Source: Opitutia bacterium (GTDB lineage: Bacteria > Verrucomicrobiota > Verrucomicrobiia > Opitutales > UBA953). Taken from it: a stretch of DNA of 64,000 bases. Numbering within the stretch: the first letter of the stretch is position 1; each line of letters starts with the position of its first letter. The stretch covers positions 1 to 64,000 of the forward strand of contig CANIUQ010000002.1 of the NCBI GenBank assembly GCA_947470855.1, given 5' to 3'. Positions 17,586-26,971 of this stretch are shown in pieces. The translations under genes were made by a program, and so were the position numbers. A model generated the notes under the pieces. It was not told where the DNA came from, searched no databases, and saw only the letters and a list, made by a program, of their open reading frames with translations.

Positions 17586-18674
17586 ATGTCGATGGATAAG
17601 GAAAGCATTCTTAAACTTTTAGGCCAAGTACGCTACCCTGGGTTTAGCCGCGATATTATATCGTTTGGTCTACTTCGAGGTGTCGAGGTATCGCCAGAAG
17701 GTAAAGTCACCATCGGTCTGGCGGTAACTACCGCTGATTCGGCCATTCCCCGCAAGTTATACGCTGACATTGAGGCTATACTTCAAGGCGCGGGCATACA
17801 AAATCCCGAAATCGCGATTACGGTTACCGTCCCCAAAACCAATCCCTCCTCCTCGCCAAGCACTTCGGCGCCCTCGAAATTACCCGCTGACGCAGGGGTA
17901 GGCAAAGTGAAGCACATTATTGCCATCGCCAGTGGCAAAGGTGGCGTCGGAAAATCCACCTTCGCCGTCAACCTTGCCTGCGCTTTAGCCCGAGCCTTGA
18001 ATGAAAAGGGCCTGACAGGTCGCATCGGACTCATGGACTGCGATATTTACGGGCCATCCGTCCCGTTAATGATTGGGGTAAACGCACGTCCTGAAATGGA
18101 AGGGGATGTCCTTCTTCCCTTAGAAAATTTTGGGGTTAAAATCATGTCGATGGGGCTACTCATCGATGCCGATGCTCCAGTGGTTTGGCGGGGTCCGATG
18201 ATTATGAAAACCATCTCCCAGTTCGCTTCCAATGTTCGATGGGGGGAGTGCGACATTCTTTTAATCGATTTACCCCCTGGAACGGGCGACGCCCAGCTCT
18301 CCATCGCTCAATCGATGGCCTTAAGTGGTGCTGTGATTGTGACGACCCCACAAACGGCAGCGGTTTCTGTGGCTCTTCGTGGCGCCGCGATGTTCAGCAA
18401 AGTAAATATTCCCATTCTAGGCGTAGCAGAAAATATGAGTTTCTTGGAATCGGCCGACGGCACTCGACAATACCTGTTTGGACAAGGGGGCGGGCTTAAG
18501 GTTGCGACGGCACTCGACACAGAACTCCTCGGCGAAGTACCGATTGATCCCGCCGTTCGTCAAGGTGGTGACCACGGAATCCCTGTCGTCATCAGCCATC
18601 CTGATAACAATGCAGCCCGAGTCTTTAAATCGATTGCATTAACTGTACTGCACAAACTCAATCAGCCCACATAA
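17586..18674 (+). CDS. mrp: Mrp/NBP35 (ApbC) family Fe-S cluster carrier P-loop ATPase
   Basis: 'IIAIASGKGGVGKSTFAVNLACALA', 'GLMDCDIYGPSVPLMIG', 'DILLIDLPPGTGDAQLSIAQ'; N-terminal DUF59-type region. Start could also be 17559 or 17592. Confidence 0.95.
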   Translation: MSMDKESILKLLGQVRYPGFSRDIISFGLLRGVEVSPEGKVTIGLAVTTADSAIPRKLYADIEAILQGAGIQNPEIAITVTVPKTNPSSSPSTSAPSKLPADAGVGKVKHIIAIASGKGGVGKSTFAVNLACALARALNEKGLTGRIGLMDCDIYGPSVPLMIGVNARPEMEGDVLLPLENFGVKIMSMGLLIDADAPVVWRGPMIMKTISQFASNVRWGECDILLIDLPPGTGDAQLSIAQSMALSGAVIVTTPQTAAVSVALRGAAMFSKVNIPILGVAENMSFLESADGTRQYLFGQGGGLKVATALDTELLGEVPIDPAVRQGGDHGIPVVISHPDNNAARVFKSIALTVLHKLNQPT

Positions 18675-18718
18675 GTATCCCCCATCTCTGACTTGCCAAA
18701 ATTCAAAAATTATACTTA

Positions 18719-18967
18719 TTGGAATCTGTGAGGGATAGTACTGATACCCCGAGAAAATTTACACCAACGCCCAACGGCGGCGATTTGGCTTCCAGATCCT
18801 CTCTCTATGCTGAATTCCTGGCGGAACGTCAGGAAATCCTTCGCCATAAATGGATTGAATCAGAAAAGGCCGGAAAGGATATTGGTTTTGAACACGCTTT
18901 ACTGGATTGGACAAGACACCACCGGGCGAAATGGCGACTGCAACGCCGTTCAGCACAAACTCACTAA
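18719..18967 (+). CDS. Small hypothetical protein
   Basis: 82-aa ORF with a basic/amphipathic core 'SLYAEFLAERQEILRHKWIESEKAGKDIGFEHALLDWTRHHRAKWR'; TTG start in the track, alternative in-frame GTG at 18728. Confidence 0.65.
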   Translation: MESVRDSTDTPRKFTPTPNGGDLASRSSLYAEFLAERQEILRHKWIESEKAGKDIGFEHALLDWTRHHRAKWRLQRRSAQTH

Positions 18968-18984
18968 GTTCTCTCCAAACAAAA

Positions 18985-19016
18985 AGGCCGAAATCTCGAA
19001 AGACTTCGGCCTCTTA
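18985..19016 (+). terminator. Hairpin/terminator between the small hypothetical gene and rpmG
   Basis: AGGCCGAAatctcgaaagacTTCGGCCTcttaatt. Confidence 0.6.
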
Positions 19017-19034
19017 ATTGATTAAGGAAATAAA

Positions 19035-19205
19035 TTATCCCTTAATCTCTTTATGAAGAGTGTGTCGGCGGAGAGAAGGGTTGTACTTCTTTAACTCGAC
19101 CTTCTCTTGAGAAAGCTTCTTGTTGCGCGTGGTCATGTAGCGCGAGGGGCGTTTGCCTTCCTTGCGGGCTTCAGTACACTCGATGATTACGGTTTCGCGG
19201 GCCAT
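19035..19205 (-). CDS. rpmG: 50S ribosomal protein L33 (bL33)
   Basis: Not in the ORF track because short. Reverse-strand translation: [56 protein letters not shown]. Confidence 0.93.
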   Translation of the reverse strand: MARETVIIECTEARKEGKRPSRYMTTRNKKLSQEKVELKKYNPSLRRHTLHKEIKG

Positions 19206-19265
19206 GGTTAGAAATAGAGGTGAAGGAGGAGACTTGGGCTTATCCTAGGCACTGGGCAAGCCAGA

Positions 19266-19295
19266 AAACAAAAGGGGTGACCAAAAAGGCCACCC
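19266..19295 (-). terminator. Rho-independent terminator (minus strand) after the 32-aa ribosomal-like ORF
   Basis: Minus strand: GGGTGGCC-TTTTT-GGTCACCC-CTTTTGTTTT. Confidence 0.75.
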
Positions 19296-19326
19296 TCGAT
19301 AGTTTTAAGGCCTTTTGCCCTAAAAC

Positions 19327-19425
19327 TTAGCCCCACAAGCGCTTCTTGTGACGTGAGTTCTTCGAGCGCTTACGGCGCTTGTGCTTATTCATTTTCAGAC
19401 GACGCTTTTTCTTTAGGCTTCCCAT
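19327..19425 (-). CDS. AURKAIP1/COX24-domain (bS22/mS38-like) small ribosomal protein
   Basis: Not in the ORF track (32 aa). Reverse-strand translation: [32 protein letters not shown]; the K-K-R-R-x-K-M-x-K-H-K pattern is typical of this family. Confidence 0.85.
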   Translation of the reverse strand: MGSLKKKRRLKMNKHKRRKRSKNSRHKKRLWG

Positions 19426-19479
19426 AGTTGTTTAGGTAAGTGCATCTAGGCGAGGCTCGGGCGGACAGTAAAGCCGAAA

Positions 19480-20349
19480 TTAACCGAAAAGGCGAGTATC
19501 GCAAAACCAGACCCCAGGACCCCAAAGATGTTTAAAAGAGTTTTCAATGTCGGCCGTGGGTTCACCTTCAGGATAAAAGGCAAAACAAGCACTTCCACTG
19601 CCTGTCATTCGAAACGTTACACCCAGCGAGTGAGAAATTTGCTCCAAGGCTGTCGGCAAGGCCAGATACTTTTGAAAAACAGCCGCCTCGAGCGAATTGC
19701 CCAAGTAAGAAGGATCTCGGTTCGGGTTTTGTAACCAAGACTGAAGCGATTGCTCAACCTCGGAAGATTTAGCATAGTGAGCAGAACGAGCTAATAAACT
19801 ATAAGCCTCGGGTGTGCTCACAGCAAAGGGAGGCTTCACCACCAAGACGCGTCGATTTTGCAAAGTCTGTGCAATCGTTCTCGATAATTCATCCAATCGC
19901 TCTCCCCTTCCCCGCATAATGGCAGCACGTTCAGAGATGAAAAATGCACAATCTGAACCAACGCTGGCTGCCATCGACGTTAATTCGTCTTGTGATAAAG
20001 GCTGAGTAACAACTCGATTGAGAATCCTTAGAGTCGCAGCCGCATCAGAACTTCCACCACCGAGTCCAGCTCCACTCGGGATTCGTTTACGCAAATAAAA
20101 AGTGCCCGTAGGACAATCTGGAACGTGCTTTTGAAAAAGCAAAGCCGCTCGCAAAACCAAGTTCGTCTCATCGCTGGGCAACGACTCGTCATCGCAAACC
20201 AAACGAAAGGGTCCTCCCTTCTCAAAATCTAACTCATCGGCTAAACCAATCGCATGAACCAAACTAACCAATTCATGAAAGCCATCCGCCCTTCGACCGG
20301 TAACCGCGAGGGACAAATTTAACTTAGCATGGGCAATTTCAGTAACCAC
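19480..20349 (-). CDS. ispE: 4-diphosphocytidyl-2-C-methyl-D-erythritol kinase
   Basis: GHMP kinase motif 'LRKRIPSGAGLGGGSSDAAATLRILN'; N-terminal 'AHAKLNLSLAVTGRRADGFHELVSLVHAI'. Confidence 0.95.
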   Translation of the reverse strand: MVTEIAHAKLNLSLAVTGRRADGFHELVSLVHAIGLADELDFEKGGPFRLVCDDESLPSDETNLVLRAALLFQKHVPDCPTGTFYLRKRIPSGAGLGGGSSDAAATLRILNRVVTQPLSQDELTSMAASVGSDCAFFISERAAIMRGRGERLDELSRTIAQTLQNRRVLVVKPPFAVSTPEAYSLLARSAHYAKSSEVEQSLQSWLQNPNRDPSYLGNSLEAAVFQKYLALPTALEQISHSLGVTFRMTGSGSACFAFYPEGEPTADIENSFKHLWGPGVWFCDTRLFG

Positions 20350-20354
20350 AGAAT

Positions 20355-21293
20355 TTAAGCACGCGGGTGAGCTTTACGGTGAACTTCACGTAATTTGGCA
20401 ATCGTGAGATGAGTATAGATTTGGGTCGTGGAAAGAGAGGCATGACCTAACTGTTCCTGAACTAATCGCAAATCAGCCCCATTTGAAAGCAAATGGGTCG
20501 CACAAGCGTGACGCAACTTGTGCGGAGTTAAATCCGCTGGCAAACCCGCTTGGATTAATTTCTTTTTTAACATCAATTGCACCGATCGAGGATGCATCGA
20601 CTTACCACGAGAGGTTAAAAGCAAGGGCTCTCCTCGAACAGGTTGACCACGTAAAGCGAGGTAAGATTTAACGGCCGCGACAGCGGATTCGCCAACAGGA
20701 ATGACTCTTTCCTTGGACCCTTTGCCTAAAACTTTAACTAAACCTGATTTTAAATCTAAATCACCACTCTTGATTCCACAGAGTTCAGAAACCCGCAAAC
20801 CACCTCCATATAGTAACTCTAAAATCGCTTGATTACGAGCCCGACTCAGGGGGCTTTCATCCTTCTCGGGAGTCGCCTCTAAAAGAGCCTCGGTTTGATT
20901 TTCTGTCAAAAATTTAGGTAAAGATTTCGGTAATTTAGGTAAGACCAAACCAGCTGCAGGTGTGGATTGAATGTCTCCACGTTCACGCAAATCTGTTAAA
21001 AACGAACGCAACGCAGATACTTGATTATGAAGAGACCGGCGATGATGCGTCGATTGTCGCTCAATCACAAAGTCTCTCAAATGACGCGCCGTTAATTGCG
21101 ACCAATCACCCCCCCACCCTCCTTGAGACTTCATCCATAAAGCAAAACCCTTGAGCGCACGGACATAAGTTTGGCAGGTACGTGCCGACAAGCGATGACC
21201 CGCTAATTGACGAGATAAATAATCTGAAACCCGTTTTGCCCCAGGCCAATTCGCAGTCGCCCCGTCGTCAATCTGGACGGGACGTTTTCTCAC
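20355..21293 (-). CDS. Tyrosine recombinase XerC/XerD family
   Basis: 'LLYGGGLRVSELCGIKSGDLDL', 'TPHKLRHACATHLLSNGADLRLVQEQLGHASLSTTQIYTHL' (R, HxLRH, H, Y catalytic set). Confidence 0.95.
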   Translation of the reverse strand: MRKRPVQIDDGATANWPGAKRVSDYLSRQLAGHRLSARTCQTYVRALKGFALWMKSQGGWGGDWSQLTARHLRDFVIERQSTHHRRSLHNQVSALRSFLTDLRERGDIQSTPAAGLVLPKLPKSLPKFLTENQTEALLEATPEKDESPLSRARNQAILELLYGGGLRVSELCGIKSGDLDLKSGLVKVLGKGSKERVIPVGESAVAAVKSYLALRGQPVRGEPLLLTSRGKSMHPRSVQLMLKKKLIQAGLPADLTPHKLRHACATHLLSNGADLRLVQEQLGHASLSTTQIYTHLTIAKLREVHRKAHPRA

Positions 21294-21703
21294 GACTGTG
21301 GCTTTTTGCCGTATTCAGCTCGTACCGTTATGGCAATTCCACCACGAACACCAAAAGCTCCAGTCACTTGACACCAAACTGGATCAAGCGCTGCCACCAA
21401 ATCATCCAAAATCTTATTCGTTAAGTGTTCGTGAAAGACTCCTTGTTGACGATAACTCCAAAAATAAAGTTTTAGTGATTTTGATTCAACAATGCGAGGC
21501 CCTGGAACATAGTTAATCGTAATTTTAGCAAAATCAGGTTGCCCCGTAGCAGGGCAGAGACAGGTGAATTCTTCAGTACTTAACTCGACAAAATAATTTC
21601 GACCCAAGTTGCGATTGGGAAATGTTTCCAGGGTTTGCTGAGGCTTATTCTGGGTATTTCCAAGATGGGATAGTCCTTGTAGATCTTTTGGCTGCGTGGT
21701 CAT
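21290..21703 (-). CDS. queF: NADPH-dependent 7-cyano-7-deazaguanine reductase
   Basis: 'VELSTEEFTCLCPATGQPDFAKITINYVPGPRIVESKSLKLYFWSYRQQGVFHEHLTNKI'. The ORF opens at 21730; MTTQPKDLQG (21703) is the likely start. Confidence 0.95.
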   Translation of the reverse strand: MTTQPKDLQGLSHLGNTQNKPQQTLETFPNRNLGRNYFVELSTEEFTCLCPATGQPDFAKITINYVPGPRIVESKSLKLYFWSYRQQGVFHEHLTNKILDDLVAALDPVWCQVTGAFGVRGGIAITVRAEYGKKPQS

Positions 21704-21825
21704 AGTGAGAAGGGAAACCATCACGCCCAAAGAGACAAGCGGAGAAGCACAAAGCTTAGTAAGTTTGGTGAAACCGGCTTGCCACGGAGATATCGCACGG
21801 TTGCCTCAAAACACAACCAGCACGC

Positions 21826-22992
21826 ATGGATATGAGGCCTATTGCCATCCTCGGAGCCACCGGCTCAATTGGTACGACCACCTTGGCCGTCGCCCGTGCT
21901 CATCCTTCCCGAATCAAGGTTGTGGGCTTAACCGCCAACTCAAATTGGCGCGAGTTAATTAGCTTAGTAAAAGAGTTTGAAGTTAAAACGATTGCTCTCG
22001 CCCATCCACAAGCAGCGAAGAGCGCAAGAGAGTCAGGCGAATTTCCTGGGGTGCGTATTCTTGAAGGCATCGAAGGAATGACTGAAGTCGCTTGCTTGCC
22101 CGAAGTGCAAACCGTCGTATCAGCCGTGGTTGGTACTGCTGGCTTAAAACCGACGATTGCTGCTCTCCGTCTTCAAAAAACGATCGCCCTCGCAAGTAAA
22201 GAACTTCTGGTGCTCGCAGGAAAGTTTGTCACCGCCACAGCCAAACAAGCAGGGGCGACCATCCTGCCTATCGACAGCGAACATAACGCCATACACCAGC
22301 TATTGCGCCACCGCCCCAGCCACGAAGTCGCCCGACTCGTACTCACCGCCTCGGGAGGTGCTTTTCGAAATACACCTTTAAGCGATCTACCTAAAGTAAC
22401 TCCAGCCCAAGCCTTACAGCACCCAAGTTGGAACATGGGACCCAAGGTAACCATTGATTCGGCGACGATGGCCAATAAAGGATTGGAAATCATCGAAGCA
22501 GGTTGGCTCTTCAATATTCCTTCCGAGCGTATTGATGTCGTGGTGCACCCTCAAAGCATCATCCATTCGATGGTGACTCTCACCGATGGCAGTCTCAATG
22601 CACAGCTTTCTCCCCCTTCGATGGTCTATCCCATTCAAGACTGCCTTCTCTACCCTCAACGCCTCCCCTGCCCCGCTCCCATTCTTGATTTAAACGAGGT
22701 AATCAAACTCGAGATGTCCCCACCCGATTTGGAGCGTTATCCCTGCCTAAGAATCGCTCGACAAGCGGCGAAAACGGGCGGTACGGCCCCCGCTGTTTTT
22801 AACGCAGCTAACGAAATTGCCGTTGAGGCCTTTGTGGCAGGTAAACTTGCTTTTACAGGCATTGCCCCCCTTATTGAAAAAACTTTAAACCTTTGTTCTT
22901 CGCGTGAACCTTCCTCACTGGATGATGTCTTAAATGCCGATGCTGAGGCTCGGGCTATGGCTTCAAAACTAGCCCCAGGTTTCGCACGCTAA
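21826..22992 (+). CDS. dxr: 1-deoxy-D-xylulose 5-phosphate reductoisomerase
   Basis: 'IAILGATGSIGTTTLAVARAHP', 'LPIDSEHNAIHQLL', 'VTIDSATMANKGLEIIEAGWLF', 'VVHPQSIIHSMV'. Confidence 0.97.
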   Translation: MDMRPIAILGATGSIGTTTLAVARAHPSRIKVVGLTANSNWRELISLVKEFEVKTIALAHPQAAKSARESGEFPGVRILEGIEGMTEVACLPEVQTVVSAVVGTAGLKPTIAALRLQKTIALASKELLVLAGKFVTATAKQAGATILPIDSEHNAIHQLLRHRPSHEVARLVLTASGGAFRNTPLSDLPKVTPAQALQHPSWNMGPKVTIDSATMANKGLEIIEAGWLFNIPSERIDVVVHPQSIIHSMVTLTDGSLNAQLSPPSMVYPIQDCLLYPQRLPCPAPILDLNEVIKLEMSPPDLERYPCLRIARQAAKTGGTAPAVFNAANEIAVEAFVAGKLAFTGIAPLIEKTLNLCSSREPSSLDDVLNADAEARAMASKLAPGFAR

Positions 22993-22999
22993 ACTTTTT

Positions 23000-24847
23000 A
23001 TGGAAAATAATTTACTCGGCGACCTCGCCACCTCACTTCGAGGCATTTTACTTTTAGCCTTGTTCTTTGGCGGCTCAATTTTCGTACACGAATTAGGACA
23101 CTTTTTGGCTGCGCGTCGTCGTGGTTTAAAAATCGAAAGATTCTCTATCGGCTTTGGTCCAAAAATCTTTGGTTGGACTGGTAAAGATGGAGTCGATTAC
23201 CGCATCGCTTGGATACCCCTAGGCGGTTATGTAGCCCTCCCCCAAATGGGAGACTCTTCGGCCATCGAGGGAGAGACAGATGAAAAAGCTGAGAAACTGC
23301 CAGAGATTTCTTATGCCGATAAAATGATTGTCGCCGTCATGGGCGCCGTGTTTAACGTTATTTTTGCCTTTGGATTAGCCACCATTCTCTGGTTCACCGG
23401 CGTACCTGTGCCCGAAGGTAGCAATACAACAGTTATTGGTTACGTCCAAGAGCAGGTCATTACGAGTTCAGGTCAACTTTCCGAACTGGGCCTCGGGCAG
23501 AGCGCTCCCGGGCCTGCTTATGTCGCCGGATTACGCTCGGGTGACGAAGTGTTAGCCGTTGATGAAAAACCCGTAAAATCTTTTACGCAAATCAGTGAAG
23601 CGGTATTACTGGGCAACGGTAAAAATGATCAAGGGATTCGCACGAGTAAATTTACCATCCTACGAGACGGTAAAAAAATAGAGATCATTCTTCAACCTGC
23701 CGTTGTAAAACTAAACGCCCAAAGCGGAGATAAAATCAGAGTGGCTGGGATTATGCCCCGCTCCAGCGTCATCGTTGATACTGTTTTACCCGACTCCCCA
23801 GCTGAGAAAGGAGGCCTGCGTCGCGGCGACCGCATTCTTTCACTCAACCAAAAGCCTATCCATAGTCTCACAGAGTTTATGGAGTTGATGCGTAAAGGAG
23901 GCGCCACCGAACACACTCTTGAAATCGAGCAAACGACTGGGCCAGAAAAAGGTTCGAAGCGCTGGGTAAAAGTTACTCCAAAAATCAGCCCTACCACCAA
24001 CCCGGTTGGACAAATCCTTTATGGGGATTATCACAGCCAACATACAATTGTCGTTGTTCCTGTTACCCGAGATTTACTTTCGACCGATCCTAAAGCTGTC
24101 CGCGATCAGTTAATGATTCTGGGCATGCACCCTGAAGACGCTCAATTAAAGGAAATTCTCAAAACAGGAACTGTATTAGATAAAGTCGATGGACAAGAAC
24201 TCTCAGTCCTCCGATCGCTGCAAGATTTAGAAAATGCGACCGGTGGCACGAAGCGCGATTTAACCTTCTACTGGAAACGAGCCAATGGTGAAACGGGTAA
24301 CTTTGTCCTGAAGGACGCCGAGGTAAAACGAGTAAAACCTTTAGAGAGAGCCTTAATTGGTGCTCAGTTTTCCACCTCTCCCGAGCTAACTCACCTCAAC
24401 CCCCTGGAAACATGTACGCATATTATCCAGCAAACTTTCACTACCCTCAGCCGTTTGTTTGATCGCAATTCCGATATTAAAGTCAACCAACTGGCCTCCG
24501 TCATTTCGATTAGCAAAACCTACTACAACATTTCCGACGACCTGCGTCGCGTGCTCTGGTTCACCGTTCTTATCAATCTCAACCTCGCCATCCTGAATCT
24601 GATGCCAATTCCTGTTCTGGACGGTGGTCACATGCTTATCGCAACTATAGGTCGATTATCCAAGAAGGGACTTAACACCAAGGTCGTTACCGTGGTGCAA
24701 TTTATCTGCATGGCATTCCTCTTCTCCCTTATGGCTTACATCATTCTTAACGATGTTCGTCGCTGTTCTGGGGATAATGAATTACAGATTAAACAGCAGA
24801 TTGTAGAGCGACACCTGCAAAAACCTGTGTTGTTCAACGAAAAATAG
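23000..24847 (+). CDS. rseP: RseP/site-2 protease family intramembrane zinc metalloprotease with PDZ domains
   Basis: 'SIFVHELGHFLAAR' (HExxH), 'NLAILNLMPIPVLDGGHML', PDZ-like 'DTVLPDSPAEKGGLRRGDRILSLNQKPI'. Confidence 0.92.
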   Translation: MENNLLGDLATSLRGILLLALFFGGSIFVHELGHFLAARRRGLKIERFSIGFGPKIFGWTGKDGVDYRIAWIPLGGYVALPQMGDSSAIEGETDEKAEKLPEISYADKMIVAVMGAVFNVIFAFGLATILWFTGVPVPEGSNTTVIGYVQEQVITSSGQLSELGLGQSAPGPAYVAGLRSGDEVLAVDEKPVKSFTQISEAVLLGNGKNDQGIRTSKFTILRDGKKIEIILQPAVVKLNAQSGDKIRVAGIMPRSSVIVDTVLPDSPAEKGGLRRGDRILSLNQKPIHSLTEFMELMRKGGATEHTLEIEQTTGPEKGSKRWVKVTPKISPTTNPVGQILYGDYHSQHTIVVVPVTRDLLSTDPKAVRDQLMILGMHPEDAQLKEILKTGTVLDKVDGQELSVLRSLQDLENATGGTKRDLTFYWKRANGETGNFVLKDAEVKRVKPLERALIGAQFSTSPELTHLNPLETCTHIIQQTFTTLSRLFDRNSDIKVNQLASVISISKTYYNISDDLRRVLWFTVLINLNLAILNLMPIPVLDGGHMLIATIGRLSKKGLNTKVVTVVQFICMAFLFSLMAYIILNDVRRCSGDNELQIKQQIVERHLQKPVLFNEK

Positions 24848-24907
24848 AGCCAGAGGAATCTTGGTCTGAACGTTGACGAACAACCCGAAAACGGTTGTGA
24901 TTAGATA

Positions 24908-26920
24908 ATGTCTGCAGACTATTGTCCATCGCGCCATCACACGGTGCGCCGACTGACACGCGTGGTCAATGTCGGCCACGTTGGCGTTGGCGGCAATAAT
25001 CCCATTCGCGTTCAGTCAATGACCACGACCGATACGGAAGATGTCGCAGCCACCTTAGCCCAATGCATCAAACTTGCCGAAGCAGGCTGTGAAATCATCC
25101 GCATCACTGCTCCAAATAAAGCCGCGGCCGCTGCCTTAAAAAAGATTCACCAAGAGTTTCGCGCCGCCGGATTCTCCCAACCTTTGGTGGCGGACATTCA
25201 TTTTCTTCCGCAAGCTGCCATGGAAGCCATCGAGCATGTGGAAAAAGTGCGCATCAATCCCGGAAACTACGCGGACAAGAAAAAATTTGCGGTTCGTGAG
25301 TATACTGACTCGGCTTATGCCGAAGAACTCGACCGCCTCTACGAAGCCTTCACGCCGTTAGTGCTCCGCGCCAAAGCCTTAGGTCGAGCGCTACGTATTG
25401 GAACGAATCACGGTTCTCTCTCTGATCGTATCATGAATCGCTACGGCGACACTCCCCTGGGCATGGTTGAATCCGCCCTCGAATTCGTCCGTATCGCCGA
25501 GTCGCACGGCTTTAAGGACCTCGTGCTCTCCATGAAATCATCCAATCCCAAAGTGATGATTGAGGCCTACCGTCTAGCGGCAGCGCGTATGGCTGAAAGC
25601 ACGATGGACTACCCTTTGCACTTGGGTGTTACAGAAGCGGGAGAAGGTGAAGATGCTCGAATTAAGTCTGCCATCGGTATCGGCTCACTCTTGGCCGATG
25701 GTCTCGGCGACACCATTCGCGTTTCTTTAACGGAAGACCCTTGGCACGAAATTCCAGTTTGCCGTGAACTGGTAGCCCGCGCTGATCGATTAGCGGAAAA
25801 TGGAAAAAATTCTTCAACCCATTATTCCCGAGATCCAGCCGACTCGTTTTCCTACAGTCGACGCCCTTCTACCCTTGTTCAATTTTCCAACAAATGTCGG
25901 GCAGGGTCCAATGAACTCGTTCGAGTGGTGGTTCGCAGCACCATTGGACTAAAAGACTGGCAAGCGGCAGCGAAGGAAGTGCTCGATGCACATAACCAAC
26001 AGCGTGAAGCTCGGGTTGAGGGGCTGCTCGTCGACTTACCTTCTACCGAATCAATCAAGGACCTTTTATCACTGCGCAAAGCATTGGGTCAAACAGTCCC
26101 CGCCCTCTTCGTCCAAACCACCATCCCTCTTTCTGATTCCCCCTTCATTGGCGAAGGTTCCAAAATCGTCGTGGTAAAATCATTTTCAGCTGGTGACGAT
26201 ATCGAGTTAAAAAATTGGGCCCATACTTGTGCCAAAAATCAAGCGATACTAGCGGCTGATGTCGAAGTTGTCGCTATCACTGCCTTAGCCAAAACCCTGG
26301 CCACACTTCCTCCCGAGAATCTGATTATTTCCATACAAAAACCGACCACCGGATTACACGCCATCGGCACTTATCGAGAAATCATCCGGATTTTACACGA
26401 GTCAAAGATAGACGCACCCGTGTGGATTCGAGCCACCGAAGCTAATGCCATTCTTCTCGATCAAGGATTTCAGTCGCGACTACTTGAAGCCTCTCTCTTT
26501 GCCGGAGGACTTTTGGTTGATGGTTACGGTGATTTACTCTCCTGCGAAACACCAACAACCACAGCCAAATCATTAACACTGGGATATGATATTTTGCAAG
26601 GGGCTCGATGTCGCCAAACTAAAACTGAATACGTTGCCTGCCCCTCCTGTGGCCGAACTCTTTTCGACATCCAATCAACCACACTTAAAATTAAAGAACG
26701 CACAGGACACCTAAAGTCTGTCACCATCGCCGTCATGGGATGCATTGTGAATGGACCTGGAGAAATGGCTGATGCTGATTTTGGCTATGTCGGGGGTGCA
26801 CCAGGAAAAATTAACCTCTACGTCGGCAAGACCCCAGTGAAATTCAATATCCCACAAGAAGAGGCTGTGGATCGGCTCGTGGATTTAATTAAAGAAAAAG
26901 GTAAATGGGAAGAGGCATAG
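24908..26920 (+). CDS. ispG: 4-hydroxy-3-methylbut-2-enyl diphosphate synthase (flavodoxin/ferredoxin), long form
   Basis: 'NPIRVQSMTTTDTEDVAAT', 'VRINPGNYADKKKFA', 'YVACPSCGRTLFDIQ', 'SVTIAVMGCIVNGPGEMADADFGYVGG'; 670 aa with a large internal insertion. Confidence 0.96.
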   Translation: MSADYCPSRHHTVRRLTRVVNVGHVGVGGNNPIRVQSMTTTDTEDVAATLAQCIKLAEAGCEIIRITAPNKAAAAALKKIHQEFRAAGFSQPLVADIHFLPQAAMEAIEHVEKVRINPGNYADKKKFAVREYTDSAYAEELDRLYEAFTPLVLRAKALGRALRIGTNHGSLSDRIMNRYGDTPLGMVESALEFVRIAESHGFKDLVLSMKSSNPKVMIEAYRLAAARMAESTMDYPLHLGVTEAGEGEDARIKSAIGIGSLLADGLGDTIRVSLTEDPWHEIPVCRELVARADRLAENGKNSSTHYSRDPADSFSYSRRPSTLVQFSNKCRAGSNELVRVVVRSTIGLKDWQAAAKEVLDAHNQQREARVEGLLVDLPSTESIKDLLSLRKALGQTVPALFVQTTIPLSDSPFIGEGSKIVVVKSFSAGDDIELKNWAHTCAKNQAILAADVEVVAITALAKTLATLPPENLIISIQKPTTGLHAIGTYREIIRILHESKIDAPVWIRATEANAILLDQGFQSRLLEASLFAGGLLVDGYGDLLSCETPTTTAKSLTLGYDILQGARCRQTKTEYVACPSCGRTLFDIQSTTLKIKERTGHLKSVTIAVMGCIVNGPGEMADADFGYVGGAPGKINLYVGKTPVKFNIPQEEAVDRLVDLIKEKGKWEEA

Positions 26921-26971
26921 TGCTACTTGCCTCCGAGGGTTAAATTCCTCTATTACCTTAGAGTCTTTTCT

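Noticed and set aside
20355-21293. Integrase of a mobile element
   Set aside because: The tyrosine recombinase has XerC/D-type motifs and sits among housekeeping genes with a 4-nt overlap to queF; no att repeats or cargo genes seen.
22173-22659. Minus-strand ORFs opposite dxr
   Set aside because: Antisense to strongly conserved Dxr motifs; no independent support.
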